From positions 62,001 to 126,000 of the forward strand of contig NZ_JANIGL010000001.1 in assembly GCF_024518675.1 (NCBI RefSeq): a DNA stretch of 64,000 bases, in the 5' to 3' direction. Position numbers and translations under genes: made by a program. Below are positions 46,379-55,303 of the stretch, one piece after another. Under the pieces are notes generated by a model, which saw nothing but the letters and a program-made list of their open reading frames with translations, was not told where the DNA came from and did no database searches. This DNA is from Pseudoalteromonas shioyasakiensis. Its GTDB lineage: Bacteria > Pseudomonadota > Gammaproteobacteria > Enterobacterales > Alteromonadaceae. Position 1 is the stretch's first letter. Every line of letters starts with the position of its first letter.

Positions 46379-46688
46379 AAGTGTTTCCTTTTTCTTTTAT
46401 GGAAACAAATTTAACTAATGAAATATATGCTACTTAAGCATAAAAAATGCCCAGAACGAATCCGCATTGTTCTGGGCTTAGGGGTGGCTCTTGGCGAGCC
46501 TGCGCTAACTTTAAAAAACACCTTCTATTCGTTAAGGGAGAAGTAGAAAGTATTATTAAGTGTAGTTAACAAATGTGAAAACGCCCAATATTTGCTGTTT
46601 TTTTATACTAAATTAAAACAAGCAGTTGCATAAAAAATCAAGAAAAGTGTGATTTTTATACAGGGGTTATTTGCAACTTACTCACAGT
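46379..46688. other. Intergenic region between rsmF and the deacetylase gene
   Basis: It holds the rsmF terminator at 46442-46477 and a second small GGCTC/GAGCC hairpin next to it. A promoter for the deacetylase should lie between 46379 and 46440, but none is clear. No gene is seen. Confidence 0.4.
46442..46477 (-). terminator. Rho-independent terminator after rsmF
   Basis: Reading leftward, GCCCAGAAC and GTTCTGGGC form a 9-base stem with an 11-base loop, followed by ATTTTTT. It lies about 210 bases past the rsmF stop and before the deacetylase start. Confidence 0.7.
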
Positions 46689-48143
46689 TTATACCTGCCA
46701 AGAGATGAGCTGGCTATTTTGTACCAAATCTCGTGGCAAAGAGTTCTTAATTTTGTTCTTTTGCCACTTACCTAAACCTACTGGACAACCACATAAAGTT
46801 AACACCACTTCATCAGTTGCATTGGTTACCTCAGCTAAGCGGATATCTTTACCCTGAAAGTAGTCGTTTGCCTGTTGATCAGATAAGGCGTAGGTATTTT
46901 TAACACAATGAGCGCCAAATACAGTGGCAAATTCGTGGGTTAGGCGTACACCGTTTTTGTGGATCATGCCTAACTGAATTCCTAGGCGTGAATATTTGAT
47001 TTTATTTTCAATTGCATCAAAGGCCTCTGGGAACAACCATAGCTCTTTATCGCGCTGCATTAATTTACCCTGCAATGGACTTAAGCCAAATTGCTTTTTA
47101 ATTATATTATTAAAAGCTTGTGCGGCTTTATTATCATAGGCTTGGAATGGGAATGCGCCTTTTTTTATTTTTTGTTGTGGGTTGTCAGCACTGGCTAGTT
47201 TTTTAAATTTCGCGATGAAAAAACCTTCACTATCGAATGTTTGTGGCCAAACGTGTAAATACCCTTGTTCTGTGGTTGCTTGCTCAGCATGTGGGAATAA
47301 ATCTGCTAAACTTTCTACTGCAATACAGTCAGGAAATTGCGCAAGTAGATAATCACACACTTGTTGGTTTTCAAGCGGGGTTAAGGTACAGGTTGAATAC
47401 ACTAATGTGCCACCGGTTTTGAGGGCGTAAAAAGCGCTTTTTATTAACGCTTTTTGTACTTTAGCAATATCAATATTAGACTCAATTGACCAGTTTTTTA
47501 GAGCGTCTGCGTCTTTACGTACAGTACCTTCACCAGAGCAAGGCGCATCGAGTAATATGCTGTCAAAACATTCGAACATGTAATCACCAAAAATTACCCC
47601 ATCAAAGTGTGAGAGGGCACAATTACCGACGCCCATACGTTTTAACGTAGCGCTAAGTACTTTTAACCGGGATGACGATAACTCATTGGCAACGAGCACT
47701 CCCTGATTATTCATCAACGCTGCTAACTGTGAGGTTTTTGAACCAGGGGCGGAGGCCATATCAAGCACATATGTGGCTTCAACGAGTGACTCTTTAAGTG
47801 CCATCGGCGGTAACATTGAACTTGCCTCTTGCACATAAATAGCACCGCTTAAGTGTAAATCGGTATTACCAAGAGGAAGTGCATTTTCCTCCTCAGCGGG
47901 GCGCGCTAGCCAAAAACCATCTTCACACCAAGGAATTTGCGTTAACTGCCAGCCTTTTTGTGCTGCCGCGAGCTTAAATTCCTCAACTGACATTTTTAAA
48001 GTATTAACCCGAATAGATTTACGCAGCGGTCTACGACACGCGCTAATAAAGTCATCGAGTGTGAGGTGGGCAGGCAAATAGCTAGCTACATCATCTATAA
48101 AGTGTTGAGGGATATACGTATTGGCGTTCAAGGCGGTGCTCAC
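46689..48143 (-). CDS. rsmF: 16S rRNA m5C1407 methyltransferase RsmF
   Basis: An RNA cytosine methyltransferase closely following E. coli RsmF/YebU. It has [31 protein letters not shown], the SAM motif [10 protein letters not shown], catalytic Cys in DAPCSGEG, and the second Cys in STCTLTP. A C-terminal PUA-like domain with [13 protein letters not shown] follows. The start is uncertain. GTG 48143 ([15 protein letters not shown]) best fits the E. coli N terminus but lacks a ribosome binding site, whereas TTG 48179 has AAGGCGG upstream and would add 12 hydrophobic residues. An 11-base inverted repeat surrounds these starts. Confidence 0.93.
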   Translation of the reverse strand: MSTALNANTYIPQHFIDDVASYLPAHLTLDDFISACRRPLRKSIRVNTLKMSVEEFKLAAAQKGWQLTQIPWCEDGFWLARPAEEENALPLGNTDLHLSGAIYVQEASSMLPPMALKESLVEATYVLDMASAPGSKTSQLAALMNNQGVLVANELSSSRLKVLSATLKRMGVGNCALSHFDGVIFGDYMFECFDSILLDAPCSGEGTVRKDADALKNWSIESNIDIAKVQKALIKSAFYALKTGGTLVYSTCTLTPLENQQVCDYLLAQFPDCIAVESLADLFPHAEQATTEQGYLHVWPQTFDSEGFFIAKFKKLASADNPQQKIKKGAFPFQAYDNKAAQAFNNIIKKQFGLSPLQGKLMQRDKELWLFPEAFDAIENKIKYSRLGIQLGMIHKNGVRLTHEFATVFGAHCVKNTYALSDQQANDYFQGKDIRLAEVTNATDEVVLTLCGCPVGLGKWQKNKIKNSLPRDLVQNSQLISWQV

Positions 48144-48190
48144 GAAGAGGAAATAATATGAGTATTCTAGCACTTTCAAAGCACCGCCTT
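48130..48190. repeat. 11-base inverted repeat around the rsmF start region
   Basis: AAGGCGGTGCT (48130-48140) and AGCACCGCCTT (48180-48190) are perfect complements 39 bases apart. In the rsmF message the pair would close a hairpin that includes the AAGGCGG ribosome-binding-like sequence and the candidate start codons. Confidence 0.75.
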
Positions 48191-48213
48191 AAATATAATT
48201 TTGATGCTGTATT

Positions 48214-48223
48214 GTGTCGACAC
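48214..48223. promoter_or_regulatory. GTCGAC-centred palindrome, operator candidate 1
   Basis: GTGTCGACAC, a perfect palindrome between rsmF and the GntR gene. It shares the TGTCGACA core with two further sites. Confidence 0.5.
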
Positions 48224-48275
48224 CTAGTGGGTATTTAACGATTTTTATGTGTTTAATTGTTTTTATATGAGACTT

Positions 48276-48286
48276 ATGTCGACAAT
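48276..48286. promoter_or_regulatory. GTCGAC-centred palindrome, operator candidate 2
   Basis: ATGTCGACAAT, the imperfect middle copy, lies upstream of the -35 of the GntR gene promoter. Confidence 0.5.
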
Positions 48287-48321
48287 GGCTGGTTTTTTCG
48301 CCTGGTTTTGTTGATTTAAGG

Positions 48322-48350
48322 TTGACACAATTTGTGATACATCCCATAGT
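48322..48350 (+). promoter_or_regulatory. Promoter of the GntR regulator gene
   Basis: TTGACA (48322-48327), 17 bases, CATAGT (48345-48350). The -35 is consensus. Transcription should start near 48357, right beside the third palindrome. Confidence 0.65.
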
Positions 48351-48360
48351 GTAACCATGA

Positions 48361-48372
48361 ATTGTCGACAAT
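48361..48372. promoter_or_regulatory. GTCGAC-centred palindrome, autoregulatory operator candidate 3
   Basis: ATTGTCGACAAT, a perfect 12-base palindrome just downstream of the predicted transcription start and 15 bases before the GntR gene. It has the size and form of operators of FCD-type GntR repressors. Confidence 0.6.
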
Positions 48373-48387
48373 CTTAAAGAAGTACCA

Positions 48388-49074
48388 ATGACACAAGACG
48401 CTTTTAGTAAAACTCAAATCACCACAGCTTCAGATCAGGTGTTTGTCGATATGCGCCGTGAGATTGTAGAAGGTAGCATTGAACAAGGCAGTAAAATTTC
48501 AGAGCCCGAGCTTGCTAAGCGTTACGGTGTCAGTCGTGCAACGCTTCGTGAAGCGCTGAACCGCCTAGAAAGTTGCTACTTAATTGAACGCAAAGCTAAT
48601 GTGGGCTGTCGTGTCGTTGCACTTACCGCAGAGCGGTTAATCGAAGTGTACCAAGTTCGCAGTGCCCTTGAAGGCTTGGCGTGCCGATTAGCTGCCGACA
48701 ATATGGCCGCTGATGAAGTACAAAGCTTAAAACAATTACTCAACCAGCACTTACAAACGCAACGAGTCAAAGAGGGTGAGTCATACTACCAAGAAGCGGG
48801 TGATTTAGATTTTCACTACCGCATAATCAAAGCCAGTAAAAACGATCACCTTATTCATTTATTAAGTAACGGTTTATATCAACTAATTCGCATGTACCGT
48901 GTGCAAATGGGCATGGTTGGGCCGCGAGTGTCTAAAGCGTTTGATGAGCATTTAGCGATTATTAATGCCATTGAAAACCATGATGGTGAATTGGCTGAGT
49001 TATTAATGAAGCGGCATATCAGCGCCTCACAAGCCAATATCCAAGCAAAATTTGAAAGATACCAATCAATGTAG
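48388..49074 (+). CDS. GntR-family (FCD/FadR subfamily) regulator of the methylcitrate operon
   Basis: A 228-residue regulator. The winged helix-turn-helix is near residues 10-75 (SEPELAKRYGVSRATLREAL) and the helical FCD ligand domain follows, with metal-site residues in GDLDFHYRI and FDEHLAIINAI. It precedes prpB directly, so it likely represses the operon until 2-methylcitrate or a related intermediate binds. Three palindromes in its promoter region suggest autoregulation. This replaces the sigma-54-type PrpR used in E. coli. Confidence 0.9.
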   Translation: MTQDAFSKTQITTASDQVFVDMRREIVEGSIEQGSKISEPELAKRYGVSRATLREALNRLESCYLIERKANVGCRVVALTAERLIEVYQVRSALEGLACRLAADNMAADEVQSLKQLLNQHLQTQRVKEGESYYQEAGDLDFHYRIIKASKNDHLIHLLSNGLYQLIRMYRVQMGMVGPRVSKAFDEHLAIINAIENHDGELAELLMKRHISASQANIQAKFERYQSM

Positions 49075-49189
49075 GTATTAATAGCAGCACAAAAGAAGGC
49101 TGCGCAGTAATTAAAGACAGTCAAACTGTCATAGTCAGTATTTAAAAATATACGTTGCCTCGAGCAGCGACCGTTCAAAGGAGACAGCA

Positions 49190-50062
49190 ATGTCAGCAGG
49201 ATCAAAGTTTAAACAGGCGATAGCAAACAATCAGCCACTTCAAGTGGTGGGGACTATCAATGCTTATACGGCCATGATGGCTGAAAAAATGGGTCACCAA
49301 GCAATTTACTTATCTGGCGCCGGTGTGGCGAATGCCTCTTTCGGCATGCCAGATTTGGGTATGACTAGCCTTGATAACGTACTTGAAGATATTCGCCGTA
49401 TTACCGGTGCCAGCGACTTACCGTTATTGGTTGATGCAGATACCGGCTGGGGCGGGGCATTCAACATTGCGCGTACAGTAAAAGAAATGACCAAAGCGGG
49501 CGCGGCAGGTTTTCATATTGAGGACCAAGTAGCACAAAAGCGTTGTGGTCACCGTCCAAACAAAGAGATCGTAAGCCAAAGCGAAATGGTTGACCGTATA
49601 AAAGCGGCCGTTGACGCGAAAACAGACAGCGATTTTTACATTATGGCGCGCACCGATGCGTTTCAAAAAGAAGGCTTAAACGCGGCCATTGACCGTGCAG
49701 CGGCTTGTGTTGAAGCAGGCGCAGATGCCATTTTTGCTGAGGCCGTGCATGACCTTGCTGATTATCAGGCATTTACTAAAGCGTTAAATGTGCCAATTTT
49801 GGCAAACATCACCGAGTTTGGTCAAACGCCTATTTATACTAAAGAGCAGTTGAGTGATGTGGGCGTGCAAATGGTGCTTTACCCGTTGAGTGCATTTAGA
49901 GCGATGAATAAAGCGGCATTAAACGTGTATTCAGCTATTTTGAATGAAGGCTCACAACAAAGCCAAATAGAAAATATGCAAACGCGTGCTGAGCTTTATG
50001 ACTTTTTAGATTATCACACGTATGAAAACACCCTTGATAACCTTTTTTCAGCAAATAAATAA
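49190..50062 (+). CDS. prpB: 2-methylisocitrate lyase PrpB
   Basis: A 290-residue TIM-barrel enzyme of the isocitrate lyase/PEP mutase superfamily that splits 2-methylisocitrate into pyruvate and succinate. The catalytic cysteine is Cys119 in [19 protein letters not shown] binds metal, and MARTDAF follows. The ribosome binding site AAAGGAGA precedes the ATG by a good distance. It is the first enzyme gene of the operon. Confidence 0.96.
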   Translation: MSAGSKFKQAIANNQPLQVVGTINAYTAMMAEKMGHQAIYLSGAGVANASFGMPDLGMTSLDNVLEDIRRITGASDLPLLVDADTGWGGAFNIARTVKEMTKAGAAGFHIEDQVAQKRCGHRPNKEIVSQSEMVDRIKAAVDAKTDSDFYIMARTDAFQKEGLNAAIDRAAACVEAGADAIFAEAVHDLADYQAFTKALNVPILANITEFGQTPIYTKEQLSDVGVQMVLYPLSAFRAMNKAALNVYSAILNEGSQQSQIENMQTRAELYDFLDYHTYENTLDNLFSANK

Positions 50063-50091
50063 TAACAATAAAAACTAGTAGGAGAATACTC

Positions 50092-51216
50092 ATGGTCGAT
50101 AAAGCATTAGGTGGCGCAGGTTTACGTGGACAAGTAGCAGGGCAAACGGCGTTATGCACAGTAGGGCAAACAGGCTCAGGTTTAACATATTGTGGTTACG
50201 ATATTAGCGAGCTGGCAGATAAAGCACAATTCGAAGAAGTCTCATATTTACTTTCACGGGGCGAGTTGCCAACAACCTCAGAACTTGCCGATTATAAGGC
50301 TAAATTAAAAAGCCTACGTGGCTTACCTGCAGCACTTAAAACAGTGCTTGAGAATATTCCAAAAGATGCACATCCAATGGATGTCATGCGTACAGGTTGT
50401 TCAATGCTGGGCAACCTTGAAATGGAAGACGATTTTAACGGTGCAGATGATGCAATTGACCGTATGGTGGCAATTTTCCCAAGTATTATTTGTTATTGGT
50501 ACCGCTTTACTCACGATGGTGTACGCATTGAAACACAAACAGACGATGACTCAGTAGGCGCGCATTTTTTAACAATGCTGCACGATAAAGCACCGTCTGA
50601 GCTTTTTGCCCAAGTGATGAATGTGTCACTTATTTTATATGCAGAGCATGAATTTAATGCATCAACCTTTACTGGGCGTGTATGTGCGTCAACGTTATCT
50701 GATATTCATTCATGTGTAACGGGTGCGATTGGTACACTGCGGGGGCCATTACACGGTGGTGCTAATGAAGCTGCGATGGACATGATCCAAGGTTTTACCA
50801 GTGCAGATCATGCTGAACAAGAAATCATGGGCATGCTTGAGCGTAAAGACAAAATTATGGGCTTTGGTCATGCTATTTACCGTGAGTCGGATCCACGTAA
50901 TGTGATCATTAAAAAATGGTCTGAAAAGTTAGCTGCTGAGGTTGGCGATGATGTTCTTTATCCGGTCTCAGTGCGCTGTGAAGATGTAATGTGGCGTGAG
51001 AAAAAGCTATTTTGTAATGCTGATTTTTTCCATGCTTCGGCTTATCACTTTATGGGTATTCCGACAAAACTGTTCACGCCTATCTTTGTTATGAGCCGTG
51101 TTACTGGTTGGACTGCACACGTTAAAGAGCAACGTGCGAATAACCGTATTATTCGCCCAAGTGCTGATTACACAGGGCCTGAAGCACGCAGCTATACACC
51201 AATCGAATCACGTTAA
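50092..51216 (+). CDS. prpC: 2-methylcitrate synthase PrpC
   Basis: A 374-residue citrate synthase family enzyme that condenses propionyl-CoA with oxaloacetate. It has the active-site histidines in GPLHGGANEAAM and GFGHAIYRESDPR, and the ending ARSYTPIESR. AGGAGAA precedes the start, 29 bases after prpB. A terminator-like hairpin follows, so expression of the distal genes may be reduced. Confidence 0.96.
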   Translation: MVDKALGGAGLRGQVAGQTALCTVGQTGSGLTYCGYDISELADKAQFEEVSYLLSRGELPTTSELADYKAKLKSLRGLPAALKTVLENIPKDAHPMDVMRTGCSMLGNLEMEDDFNGADDAIDRMVAIFPSIICYWYRFTHDGVRIETQTDDDSVGAHFLTMLHDKAPSELFAQVMNVSLILYAEHEFNASTFTGRVCASTLSDIHSCVTGAIGTLRGPLHGGANEAAMDMIQGFTSADHAEQEIMGMLERKDKIMGFGHAIYRESDPRNVIIKKWSEKLAAEVGDDVLYPVSVRCEDVMWREKKLFCNADFFHASAYHFMGIPTKLFTPIFVMSRVTGWTAHVKEQRANNRIIRPSADYTGPEARSYTPIESR

Positions 51217-51224
51217 AGATGAGC

Positions 51225-51253
51225 TGAGCACAATAACACTGTGCTCACTTTTT
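51225..51253 (+). terminator. Terminator or attenuator between prpC and acnD
   Basis: TGAGCACA and TGTGCTCA form an 8-base stem with a 7-base loop and a five-T tail inside the otherwise continuous operon. Confidence 0.7.
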
Positions 51254-51348
51254 CAATTGCACAGAGTTATTAGCTGATAGTTTTTTCAAACTCTCCTTAA
51301 TCACGCTAGCTGTGTGCAAACACCGTCACCCAATTAGCGAGTCTCATC

Positions 51349-53955
51349 ATGACCATTATTAATAACACACAATTTCGAAAACCGCTGCCAAACAGCAATG
51401 TCGATTACTTTGACACGCAAGCGGCTGTTGATGCTATAAAACCTGGCGCATATGCAACATTGCCTTACACATCTCGTGTATTAGCCGAGAACCTAGTACG
51501 TCGCTGTGAGCCTGATATGCTCAATGCGGCATTGTCACAATTGATTGAACGCAAGCAAGACTTAGACTTCCCTTGGTATCCAGCGCGAGTTGTTTGCCAC
51601 GATATTTTAGGGCAAACAGCCCTAGTGGATTTAGCAGGTCTACGCGATGCAATTGCTGAAAAAGGGGGCGATCCCGCTAAAGTAAACCCTGTAGTGCCCA
51701 CTCAGTTAATTGTTGATCATTCATTAGCAGTAGAGCATGCGGGTTTTGATCCAGATGCCTTTGAAAAAAATCGTGCCATTGAAGACAGACGTAACGATGA
51801 CCGTTTCCACTTTATAAATTGGACAAAAACTGCCTTTAAAAACATAGATGTGATCCCGCCGGGTAATGGCATTATGCATCAAATCAATCTTGAAAAAATG
51901 TCGCCAGTGATCCAAAACCGTGATGGTATTGCTTTTCCAGATACCTTAGTGGGTACCGATAGCCACACCCCACACGTTGATGCGCTAGGTGTAATCGCTG
52001 TTGGTGTGGGTGGCCTTGAAGCTGAAAGCGTTATGTTAGGTCGTGCATCATATATGCGTTTACCTGATATTGTAGGTGTTGAGCTCACAGGTAAACGCCA
52101 ACCAGGCATTACTGCAACCGATATTGTATTGGCAATCACTGAGTTTTTACGTGAGCAACGTGTGGTTTCAACGTATTTAGAGTTTTACGGCGAAGGCGCA
52201 GATGCGCTTACATTAGGTGACCGTGCAACTATCTCAAATATGACACCAGAATTTGGTGCAACTGCTGCCATGTTTTACATCGACCAGATGACCATAGACT
52301 ATTTGCGCCTGACAGGGCGTGATGAAGAACAGATAGCTCTAGTTGAAAACTATGCTAAAACCGCAGGTCTTTGGAGTGATAGCTTAAAAACAGCTCAGTA
52401 TGAGCGCGTGCTTAAATTTGATTTATCCAGCGTTGGTCGTAATATCGCGGGCCCTTCTAACCCGCATCGGCGTGTCGCTACCAAAGATCTTGCCACAACT
52501 GGGATCTCTGGGATTGTTGAAAATGAACAAGGCTTGATGCCCGATGGTGCGTGTATTATCGCCGCTATTACAAGTTGTACTAATACTAGTAATCCACGTA
52601 ATGTTATAGCCGCAGGTCTTATTGCACGAAATGCGAACGCAAAAGGGTTAAGCCGCAAACCTTGGGTTAAAACATCCCTCGCACCGGGCTCAAAAGCAGT
52701 ACAATCTTACCTTGTAGAGGCTAATTTATTACCAGAGCTTGAGCAACTCGGCTTTGGGATTGTGGGCTTTGCTTGTACCACCTGTAATGGAATGAGTGGC
52801 GCACTTGAGCCAAAAATCGAGCAAGAAGTCATTGACCGAGATTTATATGCAACAGCGGTGCTATCAGGTAATCGTAATTTTGATGGCCGTATTCACCCTT
52901 ATGCAAAACAAGCCTTTTTAGCATCGCCGCCGCTGGTGGTCGCTTATGCCATTGCAGGCACAATTAGATTTGATATTGAAAAAGATGTACTCGGGCAAGA
53001 TCAACAAGGTAACGACATTACCCTTAAAGACATTTGGCCGTCAGATGAAGAAATTGATGCAGTAATAGCACAAAGTGTAAAACCTGAGCAATTTAGAAAA
53101 GTATATGAGCCGATGTTTAATTTAACCGTTGATTATGGTGAAGATAACGACCCGCTTTATGACTGGCGCGAGCAAAGTACCTATATACGCCGCCCTCCGT
53201 ATTGGCAAGGTGCACTTGCCGGTGAGCGCACTATGAAAGGGATGCGGGCGTTGGCAGTGCTTGGAGATAATATTACCACTGATCATTTATCACCTTCTAA
53301 TGCGATTTTAGCCAGCAGTGCAGCAGGTGAGTACCTCACAAAAATGAAGGTGCCAGAAGAAGACTTTAACTCATACGCAACACACCGAGGCGATCACTTA
53401 ACGGCGCAGCGTGCTACGTTTGCAAACCCGAAATTGCTCAACGAAATGGTAATTGAAAACGGCGAAGTTAAACAAGGCTCTTACGCGCGAATTGAGCCGG
53501 AAGGTCAAGTGAGCCGAATGTGGGAAGCAATAGAGACTTACATGCAGCGTAAACAGCCACTTATTATTGTAGCGGGGGCTGATTACGGCCAAGGTTCGTC
53601 ACGAGATTGGGCCGCAAAAGGCGTACGCTTAGCCGGCGTTGAAGTTATCGTAGCTGAAGGTTTTGAGCGCATACACCGCACTAACTTAATTGGCATGGGT
53701 GTGTTGCCACTTGAATTTAAAGCAGGCACTACACGTAAAACACTGCAACTTGATGGTAGCGAAAGCTATGATGTTGAAGGTGAGTTATCACCTGGCGGCG
53801 AGGTGAACCTTACGATTACGCGTGTAAATGGTGAAGTAGTTACTGTTGCAACTAAGTGCCGAATAGATACACAAGAAGAGCTATCTATTTATTCTGCTGG
53901 TGGCGTATTGCAACGCTTTGCCCAAGATTTTTTAGAAGCCAGCCAAAGCGCCTAA
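51349..53955 (+). CDS. acnD: Fe/S-dependent 2-methylcitrate dehydratase AcnD
   Basis: An 868-residue aconitase family enzyme. Cluster cysteines lie in ITSCTNTSNP and CTTCNGMSG. VGTDSHTPH, DHLSPSNAI and GADYGQGSSRDWAAKG are conserved aconitase signatures. Association with prpF and the length identify it as AcnD, which dehydrates 2-methylcitrate to 2-methylaconitate and replaces PrpD. The ribosome binding site before ATG 51349 is weak. Confidence 0.96.
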   Translation: MTIINNTQFRKPLPNSNVDYFDTQAAVDAIKPGAYATLPYTSRVLAENLVRRCEPDMLNAALSQLIERKQDLDFPWYPARVVCHDILGQTALVDLAGLRDAIAEKGGDPAKVNPVVPTQLIVDHSLAVEHAGFDPDAFEKNRAIEDRRNDDRFHFINWTKTAFKNIDVIPPGNGIMHQINLEKMSPVIQNRDGIAFPDTLVGTDSHTPHVDALGVIAVGVGGLEAESVMLGRASYMRLPDIVGVELTGKRQPGITATDIVLAITEFLREQRVVSTYLEFYGEGADALTLGDRATISNMTPEFGATAAMFYIDQMTIDYLRLTGRDEEQIALVENYAKTAGLWSDSLKTAQYERVLKFDLSSVGRNIAGPSNPHRRVATKDLATTGISGIVENEQGLMPDGACIIAAITSCTNTSNPRNVIAAGLIARNANAKGLSRKPWVKTSLAPGSKAVQSYLVEANLLPELEQLGFGIVGFACTTCNGMSGALEPKIEQEVIDRDLYATAVLSGNRNFDGRIHPYAKQAFLASPPLVVAYAIAGTIRFDIEKDVLGQDQQGNDITLKDIWPSDEEIDAVIAQSVKPEQFRKVYEPMFNLTVDYGEDNDPLYDWREQSTYIRRPPYWQGALAGERTMKGMRALAVLGDNITTDHLSPSNAILASSAAGEYLTKMKVPEEDFNSYATHRGDHLTAQRATFANPKLLNEMVIENGEVKQGSYARIEPEGQVSRMWEAIETYMQRKQPLIIVAGADYGQGSSRDWAAKGVRLAGVEVIVAEGFERIHRTNLIGMGVLPLEFKAGTTRKTLQLDGSESYDVEGELSPGGEVNLTITRVNGEVVTVATKCRIDTQEELSIYSAGGVLQRFAQDFLEASQSA

Positions 53956-53964
53956 GGAGCAATC

Positions 53965-55128
53965 ATGACATTTAAACAACAAATTAAAGTGCCAGCAACC
54001 TATATGCGCGGCGGTACAAGTAAAGGGGTATTTTTTAATTTAACGGATTTACCAGAGGCCGCCCAAGTGGCGGGCTCTGCCCGTGACGAGCTATTACTTC
54101 GTGTCATTGGCAGCCCAGACCCTTATGGCAAACAAACCGATGGTATGGGTGGGGCGACGTCGAGTACCAGCAAAACGGTTATCTTAAGTAAAAGTGAACA
54201 AGCCAATCACGATGTTGATTATTTATTTGGACAAGTAGCTATTGATAAAGCATTTGTCGATTGGAGCGGTAACTGCGGTAATCTCACCTCAGCAGTGGGG
54301 GCCTTTGCAATCAGTAACGGCTTAGTTGATAGCGCACGTATTCCACAAAACGGAATAGCGATAGTACGTGTGTGGCAAGCTAATATTAAAAAATCTATTT
54401 TAGTTCATGTGCCTATGACCAATGGTGAAGTACAAGAAACCGGTGACTTTGAACTCGATGGGGTGACATTTCCAGCAGCGGAAGTAAAACTGGAGTTTAT
54501 GGACCCAGCAGATGGAGAGGGGTCGTTATTTCCAACAGGAAATGTCGTTGATGATCTTGAGGTGCCGGAGTTTGGCACACTCAAAGCGACGATGATCAAC
54601 GCAGGTATTCCTACTGTGTTTGTTAACGCACAGGATATTGGCTACACCGGGACAGAGCTACAGGACGAAATCAACAACGACGAGCAAGCATTAGCAAAGC
54701 TTGAGTCTATTCGCGCCCACGGAGCCGTAAAAATGGGGCTTATCAAAAATATTAACGAAGCCGCTGCGCGTCAACACACACCTAAGGTGGCATTTGTGAA
54801 TAAGCCTACCTCATATACCGCCTCTAGCGGGAAAGTGATTGAAGATAGCAGTATTGATTTGGTTGTACGTGCTATGTCTATGGGAAAGCTTCATCATGCC
54901 ATGATGGGCACAGCCGCTGTTGCTATTGCATCAGCAGCAGCCGTACCTGGCACTTTGATTAGTAAAGCAGCTACAGAAGCAAAAAACCATATAACATTTG
55001 GTCATCCATCTGGTGTATTAACGGTTGGTGCTCAGTCATCTTTTAGTGACAAGGAGGACTGGATAATAGAAGTGGTTTCTATGAGTCGAAGTGCGCGAGT
55101 AATTATGGAAGGGTGGGTTCGAATTTAA
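53965..55128 (+). CDS. prpF: 2-methylaconitate cis-trans isomerase PrpF
   Basis: A 387-residue protein of the diaminopimelate-epimerase-like fold. It has YMRGGTSKGVFF at the start, GGATSSTSKT, DWSGNCGNLTSAVG with an active-site cysteine, and GHPSGVLTVGA near the end. It isomerises the AcnD product for the following hydration step. AAGGAG sits just before the ATG, nine bases after acnD. It ends the operon; no clear terminator follows. Confidence 0.96.
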   Translation: MTFKQQIKVPATYMRGGTSKGVFFNLTDLPEAAQVAGSARDELLLRVIGSPDPYGKQTDGMGGATSSTSKTVILSKSEQANHDVDYLFGQVAIDKAFVDWSGNCGNLTSAVGAFAISNGLVDSARIPQNGIAIVRVWQANIKKSILVHVPMTNGEVQETGDFELDGVTFPAAEVKLEFMDPADGEGSLFPTGNVVDDLEVPEFGTLKATMINAGIPTVFVNAQDIGYTGTELQDEINNDEQALAKLESIRAHGAVKMGLIKNINEAAARQHTPKVAFVNKPTSYTASSGKVIEDSSIDLVVRAMSMGKLHHAMMGTAAVAIASAAAVPGTLISKAATEAKNHITFGHPSGVLTVGAQSSFSDKEDWIIEVVSMSRSARVIMEGWVRI

Positions 55129-55303
55129 TTTATATTTTATCGATATTAACTAGGTAACTTTTATTATATAAGTAAAGTAAATACAGAAAATTTGTCATAA
55201 TCCTTGTGTAGTTTAACTGAGCAAAGAACCTTTAAAATTGTGGTTTCTCGATTTAATAAGGTAATTAATAACTTGCTTTTGTTAAGCATACAAGGAGATT
55301 TAC

